Source: Strigamia acuminata | Taxonomy: Eukaryota; Arthropoda; Chilopoda; Geophilomorpha; Linotaeniidae | Reading direction: 5' to 3' | DNA: 64,000 nucleotides | NCBI GenBank assembly: GCA_949358305.1 | Contig: OX442314.1 | Location: 41,860,581 to 41,924,580 of the forward strand | Shown here: positions 19,660-30,726 of the stretch, piece by piece | How positions within the stretch are numbered: position 1 is the stretch's first letter | How the letters are laid out: each line of letters starts with the position of its first letter | Program-made: the position numbers and the translations under genes | The notes under the pieces: model-generated | Told to the model about the DNA's origin: nothing | Seen by the model: only the letters and a program-made list of their open reading frames with translations | The model's database searches: none

Positions 19660-21136
19660 TCAAGTTGGTCCAATGCCTGTAACCGTCGCAACATTTCTAA
19701 AAAAAATATGTAAACTCATTCCCACAAACGTTTGTGGGAATAGACATGTGTCTATTTCCACAAACGAGATATCCATAACGAGGTTAAGAGGAGGTTCAGG
19801 TCCTTGGGTCGGGGAATGTGGTCTGGCGGAGATATACACTGTATTCGTCTGGGCGCATAACTCACTAATCGAACATTCATCGCCAGTCGATTGTAAGAAA
19901 TTAATTGGGCGACCATTTTCTGGGACAATTTGAGCCGTTAAACCGTGTTGTACTTGAAATCGCTCAAGGGACTCTAAATACTTAGAGGGGTTAAGAGCGT
20001 ACGTGCTGGGAATGTGGTTCTTCCAGACACTTGTGACCTCTTCATTTAAGACAAACACCCGCTCCCATGCCGCATCCCAGATATCACAACGCAGGTGATA
20101 GAACGGATGGAGGGACTCTGTGGCAAGGACGGTGGTTTGCCCTCTGCGCATCTTTTCCACAAGGTGCCAATAGCCCTTGAATCTCCGAACCAAGTAATAC
20201 ATGGCTCGGCCTACGTCATATTGGAATCCACCTACTACCGGAATGATCCCGCGTGCGCGGCGTAGCTGTTCGTTCTTGTCCAGAGGAATCCTAACAGTAA
20301 ATGGGGGTAACACAAACCCGTCGGGGATGTCTATGTCGCCGTAGGGGGACAAAAAACGATCTTTACGCAGGCGTTTGACTTCACTTTCTAATTCCCTAAC
20401 CGTCCCCAAAGTGGAGCTGAGAAGTTCGGTTAACTCGGCAACTTGTTTAGCTATTGCGTCGGGAAGGGCAAGAAGGTTGGAGGGTGGTGGCACGGAAGCT
20501 GGGGTTGTCGATGAAGTTGCAGGGACTTCGGCGTCAGACTCTTGTGTTAAAATTCGTTCCAGGTTTCTACTGGTTTGTTCTAAATGATCCGCCGTGTCGA
20601 ATGACATGTCCTTTCCCCAGTGAAATAAATGAGCCCCTTTACTCTCTAAAACGTGTCCCGAGGGGTCAGTTAAAAAAAGACATTTACTGCAGAGTGACCA
20701 CCTTTTGGCCCCCTCGGACCAAGCGGTCATGACCATAATCTGTTTGATGTCCGGCAACCAAGAATATCCTCGTGGTCGCTTGCCTTCTCTTCTGCAGTTG
20801 AGACATGCGATTACGTGTTGACTTCCAATGGCTCCTGATAGCCAACCACAACCTTGGCAGGCGGGACAAAATATGAAAAGTTGAGTGTCAAAATCTGGAA
20901 TTAAATGCGGACGCTTGTAATGACTTGGTGATAAAGTCGTTAACACCAACATAATTCGCGGGGTCTAATCCCATCCTTGCGCCTAAATTTAAAAGCGCTG
21001 TTAAATCAATAACTTCAGGATTGGTCAGATCCAACGTTATCTGCGGGTTTTGGCTACTTCCACTCTGGGATTCAGTGTTATTAGCATTTGGCGATGCAAC
21101 GACCTTGGGGTTAGGAAGAGGAGGTCTTGGTGCCAT
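19660..21136 (-). CDS. Zinc-ribbon protein in two overlapping frames (copy 2 of 3)
   Basis: The first frame (21136-20888, 82 codons) starts MAPRPPLPNPK, contains LTNPEVIDLTALLNLGARM and ends at a UGA. A second frame shifted +1 (20952-19660, 430 codons) overlaps it by about 65 nt and continues the protein. Within it, CPAC and CLNC (20857-20868, 20794-20805) are separated by 17 residues with GCGW between, a zinc ribbon. A second pair CSKC follows, then a Ser/Pro linker, a coiled coil (about 170-200) and a roughly 200-residue basic C-terminal domain that I do not recognise (GGFQYDVGRAMYYLVRR). The join could be a +1 ribosomal frameshift at UUU-UGA-C, a small unseen splice, or a mutation. It follows a LINE in the same orientation. 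Confidence 0.65.
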
Positions 21137-21950
21137 CGTAAATTACTTAAAATTGCAAATGCAAAGTTTAAATATATAAAACCTGATTTTTCTACCTTGT
21201 TTTTCTTGAATACTTCTGATATTATCAGAAAACTCAAGTGAATATTAGATCAAAAAATTACTTTTGACCCTAACGCAACGGAATTCCTAAATTCGGATGA
21301 ATTCAAGAAAAATATACTTTAAAGCAAATATTGCCAAACACTATTGATTAAATTCCTCAAAAGGGTAATAAAAGGGCAATTGAATTGGCCTACCGTCAGT
21401 GGAGTGTTCGAATCTAGTTGTGGTGTTCGGCCTAAAATCTGCGATTCGGTTTGCAATGAAGTGGTCGTCTGGGCACACGTAGGAACACAGAAGAAGTACT
21501 TCGAAAAGTGAAGGGAATTGGAGAAAAACTAAGGTTTTATAACTTTTGGAAGGCACAAAGGGAATAATTATTTGGCAGACATGAGATTATGTTAATGTCG
21601 ATAATTGCCTAGTCTGGTGACAGACAGTCGGCAAAGGAAAGGTTTGTACAATAGACAGGATCTTGAAACAATAGGGATTAAGTTTTGGAGCAGAGGTGCT
21701 ACATTTTTGTAGGCCTAAAATTTCCAAAAATAGATTTGAAGTTTGAAAGTTTCAAGATGTTAAACCATTAGATTATTCAAAATCAGAGGAGAGACCAATT
21801 TGAAATTATTTGTTATGAAAATTAATTAATTTGAATTTTAATTCTAAATTTATAGAAATTTGTTAGAAATTAAATAAATACTGGATACAGTAGTTTTACA
21901 ATGAGAGCTTGAAATAGATTAGAGAATTGAATATTTTAATTTTAGTAAAA

Positions 21951-23549
21951 TGTTTATTTATTTATTTATTTATTTATTTATTTGATCGCACTCCAAAGGA
22001 GTAAAAAGAAATGAGACACAAGTATGATACAATGATACAATGATTATTGAACCGATAATAAGTGACGATGTAGGCGCCGATGGAAATGGCGGCAATGAGA
22101 CGCACACATAGCTGACGAACATTCAAGGGCAGAGGAACGAAGCTCGATGGGGAGATTGTTCCAAGACGAGAAACAACGAAATGGGTACGATTTCGACAAA
22201 TATGCAGTGATATGCGTGGCAGGTTCAAACATGTGTCTACGAGTGGTGCGAACGAAGGCCTCCGGGTGGTATTGGTTGGTGATGAAATGCGCGGGATGAG
22301 CAGGGTCGCGGAGAGCATCACACAATGATGACAAATCAAAGAGGAGCAGTAGGTTGACCAATGACAATATCTTATGTTTTCTGCAGTGCGGTGTGATGTG
22401 GTCGTACCTCGGGATTTTAAAGGCGAAACGAAGCACGAGGTTATATGCAGTAATGAGGGGAATTTTAAATCTATGAGGGGACGAATTCCAAATCGGGGAA
22501 GCATACGTGATTTTAGGATGAATTTTGGTTTTAATATATGTTGACAATTCAGGCTGGGACAAAACTCGACGAAGTTTGTTAACAATGAAGCCTGACCGGG
22601 AGAGGAATTTTGTAAGGAGAGATATGTGTGGGGCAAATGTCAAGTGGGGGTCTAAGGTAAGACCAAGAATGGAAACCGAGTCGGTGGGGTTGGAGGACCG
22701 AGCATTAGGAACTCGTTTGAAAGTGACAATATTGGTTTTAGAGGGGTTGAGGCACATATCATGAGACGTATACCAGTCAGTTAGAATGGAGATGTCGGCT
22801 GAAAAGAGGTCGGAGGAAACAATATTAAGGTTTGATGGAGTCGTGCGGGATAGAAAATTGTCATCAACGAACGAACGAATGCTGGAAGTCAGTGGAAGAT
22901 CCAGAACAGGATTGGAGACAATGTTGTACAGCAAAGGTCCGAGCACAGAGCCTTGGGTCACACCACGGGTAGAAGGAAAAACAGTCTTTTTGGGGTCGGA
23001 GGCAATTTGGCATGACCGGTTGGAGAGGTACGACGAAAACAGTGACAGCGGGATAGGACCAATAGAGAGCTTTTCCAACGAAGAGAGGGTATGGGAGTGA
23101 GACGGGGTATCAAAAGCCTTGGATACATCAGTTTTCGCGATGTGAACATGACGATGGGAGTCACAGCCACGAACGATTTCGAAGTAAAGAGTAAAGATGA
23201 GCTTCAGGGCGCTCGAACCGGGACGGGAACCATACTGATTAGGGGAAGAATTTTTGGTGATGGTAGGGCGGATTTGAAGGAGGATACAACGATCAGCTAA
23301 TTTTGATAAGGGAGGGAGAGAAGAAATAGGGCGAAAGTTAGAGATGAGGGATTTATCACCACCTTTGTAAAGAGGAGTGATGACGGACTGTTTCCAGGCA
23401 GTGAGTTTCAGATTGACTAATTGGTAAAAGCTGGAGTCTTTGACTTGTAAACCCAGTAGGGGGTTGAGGGGTGAGCGGTTGGGAGAAAGAGGGGAAAAGT
23501 CTTTAATTGATAGCCTTAGGCTAGCTGACAAACACCTGTTTCTTGGCAC
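21951..23549 (-). mobile_element. 5'-truncated non-LTR retrotransposon (LINE)
   Basis: A minus-strand ORF is followed by a 3' tail that reads (TTTA)n on the plus strand at 21953-21983. The ORF begins inside the palm approach of RT, so the endonuclease and any first ORF are missing, the usual result of incomplete target-primed reverse transcription. I could not identify a target-site duplication. Confidence 0.85.
22044..23549 (-). CDS. LINE reverse transcriptase, C-terminal part
   Basis: 501 codons without a stop. RT blocks in order: VITPLYKGGD with NFRPIS; TDVSKAFD (first catalytic Asp); GVTQGSVLGPLLYN; FVDDNF (second and third catalytic Asp); CLNPSKTNIV; ILGLTLD. A long helical tail ends with the common SFRCFSSWNNLP-like segment (here YPFRCFSSWNNLP). 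This is consistent with a Jockey/CR1/L2-type enzyme, although VTQG replaces the usual VPQG. All three catalytic aspartates are kept, so decay is slight, but without an endonuclease the copy cannot move by itself. The assigned start is simply the first ATG, not a natural N-terminus. Confidence 0.85.
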   Translation of the reverse strand: MPRNRCLSASLRLSIKDFSPLSPNRSPLNPLLGLQVKDSSFYQLVNLKLTAWKQSVITPLYKGGDKSLISNFRPISSLPPLSKLADRCILLQIRPTITKNSSPNQYGSRPGSSALKLIFTLYFEIVRGCDSHRHVHIAKTDVSKAFDTPSHSHTLSSLEKLSIGPIPLSLFSSYLSNRSCQIASDPKKTVFPSTRGVTQGSVLGPLLYNIVSNPVLDLPLTSSIRSFVDDNFLSRTTPSNLNIVSSDLFSADISILTDWYTSHDMCLNPSKTNIVTFKRVPNARSSNPTDSVSILGLTLDPHLTFAPHISLLTKFLSRSGFIVNKLRRVLSQPELSTYIKTKIHPKITYASPIWNSSPHRFKIPLITAYNLVLRFAFKIPRYDHITPHCRKHKILSLVNLLLLFDLSSLCDALRDPAHPAHFITNQYHPEAFVRTTRRHMFEPATHITAYLSKSYPFRCFSSWNNLPIELRSSALECSSAMCASHCRHFHRRLHRHLLSVQ

Positions 23550-25830
23550 ACTTCAACCTGTTTTACACAAAACTGAAAAATTCACTTTATATACAAATTA
23601 AACACGTTAAACCCATAAATTAAGATTTTAAAACATTTTAATTAAATGAAATATTTACAGCTCTTTGATTTCCAAACTCAAAATCAAATATTTACATTTT
23701 TTGCAATTTTTGACAATTGCATCAACACAATCTATCAACTTTTACAATTATGCAAATTAGCTACTTAATATGCTCATCCTGTCTCGGAAGCCACTTGTGA
23801 CGGAATAAAAGATACATGAATAAATTATAGAACATTAAGAAGGAATAACTAAGGGGTAAAGTTAGACTGCACTGCAATGGCGATTGTAGTGAAGGCGGGA
23901 AAGATCTCTTGAGTGACGTGAGTCACGTGAGAGGGGGAAAAAGGGGGTCACTGAAAGGTGGCCACTAATAGCTTAATGACTAAAGAAGAATAAATATAAT
24001 AAAAGAATGAAATAAAAGGAATAAAACATCTGACTTCGTGATAATGCGACAGCATGAGTTGATAGATTGTAAATGATTAAATGTATAAATGAGCCAACAC
24101 AAATGTGTAAACATAAAGCAAACTAATTTATTTACTAAGTCCAATTAATTAAACCATAATCCAAAATATATGTACAAATAAACAAATAGCAAATAGCGCT
24201 AGAACAAGGCCTCCAATAACATTGGGGTAATATAAAGACATAGGAATGTATTACCCTGACAAATGCAAATGATGCAGAGGGGTGCATGAAGAATTCATGG
24301 CCCGAGGCTAAAGGGGACTTGAACAAAGTCAAAGAGTGTGCACTCTTTTAATGACGTTACACGTGAGTGTAAGAGGGGAATTAAAAGGGACAATAAAAAT
24401 GGCGGCTCAATCAATGCTTCTTCGATTGCAATTCGGTTCGGCTGCAATTTTGGTTAAAAGATGTAGTCACAAACAAGAACATCAATGCGGCTAAAACTTA
24501 GTGTAAATTAGAGCAAGAGATTAATAAGGGCATAAGCTCTTAATTAATCGGTTGGTGGGTTTAAAGACCCGATAAAATGGCTGTGAGGATTGCAGAACAG
24601 ACATTGAAGTTAAAAACCTGGCTATCTGTTTGCTAAGTGTTTGAGCGACTGCTCTAGCTAAGCAAGACACAGCTACGCGCATTGAGATGGTCACTGATTG
24701 CTCAGTGCCAAGTATCTACACGTAGCATTCTTTTCAAGTCGGATTGTTGACACATTGAGATACAAAGCAATTGCTTGCAGTGAAGTACTATGTCAAACAA
24801 TAACCGGAAACAACAGGTAAGGGGAAGTTCATATCAAAATGATATGAAGTCCAAGAAACAAGTCAAAGAAATGATTATCTAACAATTGACTGCATAAAAG
24901 TAACAGGAGCCAATCAACAACTCACTCTTAACTTAAGAGCCATTGAGATTTCAGTGGAAATCCACTAAGACTTTCTTACTAATAATTTAAGAGTGTAATG
25001 CAAATATGGCTTACCTAGTTACACGCATCTGTGGTCAAGAGTCATTGAGTCCAGTCGTTCAAAAGGGTTGTGGGATTTTGGCGGGAAAATCCACCAACAA
25101 AGCCAGGGCGGCAAAGTTGGAGTTGAGGCAAATAAACCTATCTTTCACCTCCATTGCCATCCTACTTCCCCCAGCTGTCAACTGTGGGAAGTTTTACATG
25201 CTCACCCAGTAATTGAATACCATATGGGTTTGCATGTTGTCCGTAGGGCAACCAACTAAAGCTAGATAGTGCGTCAAATCTTGACGCACAATACAAAGTC
25301 AAAACCAACAAAGGCAAAAACAGAATATGTGTATAGTCAAAAATATGGGCAAAATCTGTTGGGCAACTCTGTGCAGAGTTTATATAGACCAAACACAATA
25401 CCTCATTGGTATGTCACCAATGAGGGAAACACACCAATACAAACAGGAGTCTTGCCTCATTAGTATGAGGCGGGAAATAAACCACAAAGCACATACCTCA
25501 TTAGTATGTGGTGAAGGAGGGGAGACCAGCAACAGGGGTCAAGAACTCTCTTGACTTAGCAAGGTTGCCTCTGATGTTGACAAACATCACCAGGGGGAGC
25601 AGAGCATATGTCGCTCAGTCTTGGCTTCACTGTGCAGTGGAGTTGTCCAAGATGGCGACTGGTGCAAAAAGGCATAATTAAGGATAAACTTATGGCCGGG
25701 CTCACTTATACTGCCTAGGACTCATATACGTATTAATTAATAGAAAAATTAATATCAGACTTAAAATTTGCAGTTAGGATACTCAAACATATTTTATTAA
25801 TAAACAAACCTACGGTATTTTGGTACCGTC
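23550..25830. other. AT-rich spacer with no supportable gene
   Basis: Only short frames without motifs are present. Small inverted words flank 25400-25520, such as CCTCATTGGTATG/CACCAATGAGG and CCTCATTAGTATG. I see no terminal repeats or coding remnant. Confidence 0.5.
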
Positions 25831-26611
25831 ACAATGGTATTTTGGTATGTTATTTTTGTATTTTGGTATGGTATTTTGTATTTTGGTATGGTATTTTGGG
25901 ACAGTATTTTGGTATGGTATTTTGTTACAGTATTTTGGTACAGTATTTTGGTACGGTTTTTTGGTACGATATTTTGGTACGGTATTTTGGTACTGTATTT
26001 TGGTACTGTATTTTGGTTATTTGGTACAGTATTTTGTTACAGTATTTTAGTACGGTATTTTAGTACAGTATTTTGGTATTTTGGTATGGTATGTTGTTAC
26101 CATTGGAACGAAATATGTTTTGGTACCAAATATGTTTTGGTACCAAATATGTTTTGGTACCAAATATGTTTTGGTACCAAATATGTTTTGGTACCAAATA
26201 TGTTTTGGTACCAAATATGTTTTGGTACCAAATATGTTTTGGTACCAAATATGTTTTGGTACCAAATATGTTTTGGTACCAAATATGTTTTGGTACCAAA
26301 TATGTTTTGGTACCAAATATGTTTTGGTACCAAATATGTTTTGGTACCAAAATACCAAAATACTGTTGTTTATTTACTTTATTTTAGCATTATTAGGCCT
26401 TGGTACCAAAACATATTTGGTTCCAATGGTACCAAAATACCATACCAAAATACCAAAATATTGTACCAAAATATCGTACCAAAATACCGTACCAAAATAC
26501 TGTACCAAAATACTGTAACAAAATACCGTACCAAAATACTGTCCCAAAATACCATACCAAAATACAAAATACCATACCAAAATACAAAAATAACATACCA
26601 AAATACCATTG
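25831..26611. mobile_element. Foldback element with TATTTTGGTA arms
   Basis: The left arm (25831 to about 26110) is made of TATTTTGGTA(C/T) words. The right arm (about 26396-26611) is its near-perfect reverse complement, down to the outer ACAATGGTATTTTGG/CCAAAATACCATTGT ends. A 17-bp satellite and about 45 bp of unrelated sequence lie between. A TTTATTTACTTTATTTTAG-like word occurs inside (26368) and just outside (26612). No protein is encoded; the long open frames on both strands are products of the repeat lacking stops. Confidence 0.8.
26112..26351. repeat. 17-bp satellite array, about 14 copies
   Basis: Tandem ATATGTTTTGGTACCAA units, apparently without variation in the body of the array, each containing the palindrome GGTACC (a KpnI site). 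It is the core of the foldback element. Near-perfect copies suggest recent expansion. Confidence 0.95.
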
Positions 26612-26759
26612 TATATTTACTTTATTTTAGGATTATTAGGCTTAATAAAACCTGAGGTTTTATTAAAACCTGGTTTATTGCTAGACTTTAAGAATAATGA
26701 ATGAATGATTAATTAAGATATGACTGGAAGACAAAATAAACAATACTTAAAAACAGACA

Positions 26760-27033
26760 TGCTGGAATTTCAAGTCTGCTGGCCCTCAGTTAAAATTGCA
26801 TTTGAGAATGGTCTCATCAATTGTTCTCGTAATGGGTAACCTTCATCCCCATATAAACAGAATTCCTTACAGTACACTTTCAACTGGTCCAGAAGTTTTG
26901 TGTCACGTTCGTGGGCGGCGCCGGTTCTACAGTGTACCCATATGGTGGCTGCCAAGCGCAACCCCTGGGTATATTGATCAAATTTCATTAAATATCTATA
27001 CAAAGATTTTCCGTGGTCGCAAAGACCAGCCAT
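26760..27033 (-). pseudogene. PIF/Harbinger transposase fragment (DDE_Tnp_4)
   Basis: The minus-strand frame carries LKVYCKEFCLYGDEGYPLRE and then QLMRPFSNAILTE. This is the block around the second catalytic Asp (YGDxxYPL) of HARBI1-like transposases. It ends at a stop just where the copy at 47096 continues with NSSMSV. The segment before LLDQLKVYC is unlike the family, so the 5' join is a rearrangement. It keeps the Asp that the 47-kb copy has changed to Asn. Confidence 0.75.
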
Positions 27034-27136
27034 GAAGGCGCGAGTTTCATCTGTTGATATTTTGTGTCACCTGGCCCAGTGTATTCCAAATCCCGTGTAA
27101 GGGTCTCCCACCGCCAGGGGGAGTTTAGCTGTAAAC

Positions 27137-27574
27137 TCACTGACCAATCACGTGGTCACCCCACTTCCTGTGATGTGACCAGAGCTTGCAGTTCGTGTTC
27201 AAATGTCTGTACGCGATTAAACTAACTTTATCTGCAACAATCGATGTGATCGTCCTCCATTCAATTACAACATCATCCAGCATTGATAGATTAGGAAAAC
27301 CATCAGTGATCTTTCTATATATTTGGGCGACTTGCGGGCTTTCTGAAGGAGCTGCCTTGGTGAATGGCTGTGGTGCCGGCTTGGAGTTTGGTTGTGGGGA
27401 TCGGCTATCGCTACGATTTCCGCAACCTCCACGTCTTCCATGTCCTCCGCCACGACCTCGCAATTGTCCTCCACCGCCCCCTTGTTCGGTATTTGCTGAA
27501 CGACGTTTGGCAGTAAACGCCGTTGACATAAACTCTGCGTATTTTAAATTCTCTTGTTTGTGTGAACAGGACAT
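27137..27574 (-). CDS. Possible RGG-rich open frame of unknown nature
   Basis: 145 codons with a GGGGGQLRGRGGGHGRRGG stretch and flanking sequence of ordinary composition. It lies directly upstream of the Harbinger fragment in the same orientation. The glycine/arginine run alone can arise by chance from GC-rich DNA, and I recognise no domain, so this may not be a gene. Confidence 0.25.
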   Translation of the reverse strand: MSCSHKQENLKYAEFMSTAFTAKRRSANTEQGGGGGQLRGRGGGHGRRGGCGNRSDSRSPQPNSKPAPQPFTKAAPSESPQVAQIYRKITDGFPNLSMLDDVVIEWRTITSIVADKVSLIAYRHLNTNCKLWSHHRKWGDHVIGQ

Positions 27575-28080
27575 AAGGCAATAATTACTTTAAGTTGCGC
27601 CAATACTCGTAAACTTCTGAATAATCGTCATCCTACCATCGATTGTTGGTCTGCATATTGTTTGCTGCCATCGAACGATTGCAATGACAGTTGAATGCCT
27701 GAAGGGCACCAAGGGCAGTATTTATACCCAAGATGATGCACCCCTAAGATAACTTTTTAAGGTCACCATCATAACCCAACGGTACCCTTTAAAGGTCACC
27801 ATCTTAAACCAACGGTACCCTTTAAAGGTGTACCGCCGAAAAGGGGCAATACATCCTTTGCTAATTTGATTTATTAATTGATGCCCCATTACGAACCAAA
27901 CGCAAAATTCGTACACCAACACCTTCTAGTTGCTCAATGGCCTCCTAGATGATGTCAGCTTGTTGCTCAGTGGTTAAGTTTTTGGTGGCAAAAAATCCCA
28001 AAGGTGTCAGAGTGTCATTAGCAATACCGCGGACCATCAGCTGTAAAACACGAGTGGCTACTTAAGTGTTGGAGTAACGG
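27575..28080. other. No gene; 33-bp duplicated unit at 27761-27826
   Basis: Two adjacent copies of a unit starting GGTCACCATC and ending GTACCCTTTAAA lie at 27761-27793 and 27794-27826. Otherwise I see nothing. Confidence 0.7.
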
Positions 28081-28470
28081 TTGGCAGAATTCAATTTCAA
28101 GACCCCATTTTGTGCATCATTCAAGTGTATATATCCAATTAATTGTCCTGTGCACCTTTTGTACACTACCTCCTCTGAAATCTTTATACGCTTGCTTGTG
28201 TCACTTCTACTTTGTGGCAGTCACTTGCATAAAACTTCAGTGCAAGATTTGTCATTAGAAATAACCAGCAATTTATTCCAAAAACCATTCAAGTGTCATT
28301 TATATGTACTTATTCCTGTTTTGTAAGTAGAAATTTAAAACATCATATTGCAATTCACACTTGTGAAAAACCATTCAAGTGCCATCTTGGTGCTTAGTCT
28401 TGTATTACATGTGGAAGATTAAAAAACCATATTGCAACTCATACAGGTGAAAAACCATTCAAGTGTCATC
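28080..28470 (+). pseudogene. Decayed C2H2 zinc-finger array (copy 1)
   Basis: Plus-strand remnants read EKPFKCHL and, at about 28430, IATHTGEKPFKCHL. The TGEKPF linker is diagnostic of tandem C2H2 fingers. Stops and frameshifts separate the units. It leads directly into a dispersed repeat at 28488, the same order as at 36540-37375. Confidence 0.6.
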
Positions 28471-28487
28471 TTTTACAAGGATGGAAT

Positions 28488-28840
28488 AGATGAAAGCTGA
28501 CACTGACTTGTGAGTGTTAATTTCTTCCTGGAAATACAGAAATCTTTAGTCAAATTTTGCTGGTCGCAGACAAGAGCTTTTTTAATTATATCACCAGCTT
28601 TGCTTTTTCTAATAAAATTCAGAAAGCACTCTAATAAACATTCCTGCGTTGGGTATTCTTCACCAAACAGAATGCATATCCGAAAAGCTTGTGATATTTT
28701 TAAAGGAAAAAACCCAAATCCAAAAACCCTTTTGTCAAAATTTTGCCAACTGCACACCAATTTTCTAAAAAATAACCCGTTCTCAGGGGCTTCAAAACTA
28801 TGCTTTATTTGTAATTAATAAATCCAATTATTCGTTTATA
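28488..28840 (-). repeat. Dispersed repeat R1, copy A
   Basis: About 350 bp shared with 37012-37375, 44588-44985, 45270-45480 and 51110-51453. The minus strand keeps a readable protein segment (GEEYPTQECLLECFLNFIRK then KALVCDQQ) in most copies, so R1 is a piece of a transposon-borne coding exon. Confidence 0.85.
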
Positions 28841-29015
28841 ATTTTTTTAAATCCCCTTTTGAAATATAAAAATAAAATAATTTGTTTACTAAATTTATTA
28901 CTACAATATATACTTTAAAGTAATTTTGGGATTATTCCAAACTTATTACAGAAAAGAGCTGTTATTATCGTTCACTGCAACAATTCACATCATCTGATCA
29001 GTCGGTTTCAACAGT

Positions 29016-29261
29016 CCTTCGAGGCTACCGTACATACGTCAGGGGGGCGTAAAGATTCGTTCTGTCGAGAACGATAATCGTGATTTCAGTGTGTAAACCC
29101 CGTAGTTCACGTTGATCCATGGCCGCCGAAGCACGAGTTGTGTTTGTCGTGTTGGTTTGATTCAGTTTAAATCTTACTTTGGATTTGCATCTTTCCTGTC
29201 CAACTTTTGGTTCGCTGAACTGTAATTTTACTGGGTGGGACTGACCATCTAATATTACAAC
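29016..29261 (+). promoter_or_regulatory. 5' region of the leucine-rich-repeat gene
   Basis: This segment, with GATTCGTTCTGTCGAGAAC, CCCCGTAG, ACGTTGATCCA and TTTGTCGTGT words in order, is repeated in diverged form at 32885-33070. It precedes the gene start directly, so it probably holds the promoter and 5' UTR. Confidence 0.5.
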
Positions 29262-30557
29262 ATGCCGAATAGGAAATCGGCGTCGAGTTTGCAAGTTTCT
29301 TGTTTAAAATCAATTACTGCACGTTACGATGAAATGCGCCACGAGCTTATTTGTTTTCCTAATTCATTGGTTAAAAAGATATACGAGTACTTTGTTGATA
29401 GAGGTCTGGATCAATCAAATCGTTTACATTCGGATGATTTTATACGACCCGACACGACAACATTACGCTGTTTGCACTGGTTTTACGATCTGCCTGAACA
29501 TGAACTTATAGATAAAATCAGCAAAGTTTGTACGAACCTGGCACACCTCGATTTGTCGCACCTAGAACTTCGATCGGAATATGTAATAACATTGGCGAAA
29601 CACTTACCAAACATTCAACGGCTTGATTTGGAAGGAAACACTGCGATCACGGATTTGATTTTATCCGAGATGTTTACGGAAAATTCAAAAATTCTATACT
29701 TAAACATTCGCTCTACCGCGGTTACGGCGAATGGATGTTTACTTCTCTTTAAAAATCTGCCTTTTCTAAAGGAATTAGCGATTGATTTCCAGATGTGGGG
29801 TGAATTATTTCAACTCCTGAAACACGATTTCCATTGCAGCAAAATGCTAAGCACGTATTGTCTAGAAAAGATCATTCTGCATGGATGGAAAGATGACGAT
29901 CTCACTTTTGTAACGCAAATGTTTCCAAATTTACACACGATTGAAGTGGGCTTGCTGTCACCCCCATTCAGGGACTGTTTTAATACTATAGTGTCATCAA
30001 TACTGTGTAACTCAATGGGAAGAATAACCAGCTTAACATTGAGCTGGATTACCCCAGTCAATCTTGAGCAAATCGACTGTTTCTGTCCAGCGTTGGAAAG
30101 TTTGACGTTGACTATTTGTTCAATGAGCGTTGAAAAACCCAATTCCGATGGTTGTGAAAATTCGGAAAAGGTGAGGTTCAGAAATCTACGTTTCCTTTTG
30201 ATTTACGAAGTAGAGAATTTACAACTAAGTCCGATAAGCGAACTAGATTTGCGAATGTTACTGCTAAATTCCGTTAAATTAAAAACCCTAATTGTTTTTG
30301 GTTGTCAAGTTTTCTCCGATGGCGTGATCACGGAGCTCATCGAATTAGATTTACTGCAAAATCTGTTGGACTTTGACATCACCGAGTGCCACTTGATTAG
30401 TTCTGCAACAGTTTTGAAATTACTAGCAATGAAAAATCCACTAAACCAGTTAAACATCCGTAAATGCCAAAACATCGACAAACCAGCTTGTGATGCAATT
30501 ACAAATTACGTTCAAAGTCAGAATTTAGATCTTTCTCTTAATTTGGACAAAAAATAA
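29262..30557 (+). CDS. Leucine-rich-repeat protein, single exon
   Basis: A 431-residue uninterrupted frame. Residues 35-50 (ICFPNSLVKKIYEYFVDRG) resemble a degenerate F-box-like helix. From about residue 90, repeats of the LxxLDLSxLxL type follow (NLAHLDLSHLELRS, NIQRLDLEGN, LTLTICSMSV, LKTLIVFGCQ, LLDFDITECH, LNQLNIRKCQ), consistent with an AMN1/RNI-like solenoid used for protein binding. There is no signal peptide or membrane segment. The start at 29262 is the first ATG after the putative leader, and a polyadenylation signal follows the stop by a few bases. Its ordinary AT-rich codon use and lack of any transposon motif make it the best cellular gene here. The specific function is not recognisable. 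Confidence 0.85.
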   Translation: MPNRKSASSLQVSCLKSITARYDEMRHELICFPNSLVKKIYEYFVDRGLDQSNRLHSDDFIRPDTTTLRCLHWFYDLPEHELIDKISKVCTNLAHLDLSHLELRSEYVITLAKHLPNIQRLDLEGNTAITDLILSEMFTENSKILYLNIRSTAVTANGCLLLFKNLPFLKELAIDFQMWGELFQLLKHDFHCSKMLSTYCLEKIILHGWKDDDLTFVTQMFPNLHTIEVGLLSPPFRDCFNTIVSSILCNSMGRITSLTLSWITPVNLEQIDCFCPALESLTLTICSMSVEKPNSDGCENSEKVRFRNLRFLLIYEVENLQLSPISELDLRMLLLNSVKLKTLIVFGCQVFSDGVITELIELDLLQNLLDFDITECHLISSATVLKLLAMKNPLNQLNIRKCQNIDKPACDAITNYVQSQNLDLSLNLDKK

Positions 30558-30561
30558 ACAA

Positions 30562-30567
30562 AATAAA
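30562..30567 (+). terminator. Poly(A) signal of the LRR gene
   Basis: AATAAA starts 5 bases after the TAA stop codon, which implies a very short 3' UTR. Confidence 0.6.
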
Positions 30568-30726
30568 TTCAAATATCAAATTCAAAAATTAAATATATAT
30601 ATGAAAAAAAACCTCAAAACCGAAGATGCGCTTTATTTTTACCCACATGCTTGTCCAAACTGTTCCAGAAATCCGTAGTGCGATCCTTCAAAATATCCTA
30701 GGGATGTGAAACTAATGCCTAACTTT

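Noticed and set aside
26047-26655. Long open frames on both strands through the 17-bp satellite and foldback arms (FGTKYVLVPN-like repeats)
   Set aside because: They arise because the repeat unit has no stop in several frames; there is no start context or domain, and opposite strands are equally open.
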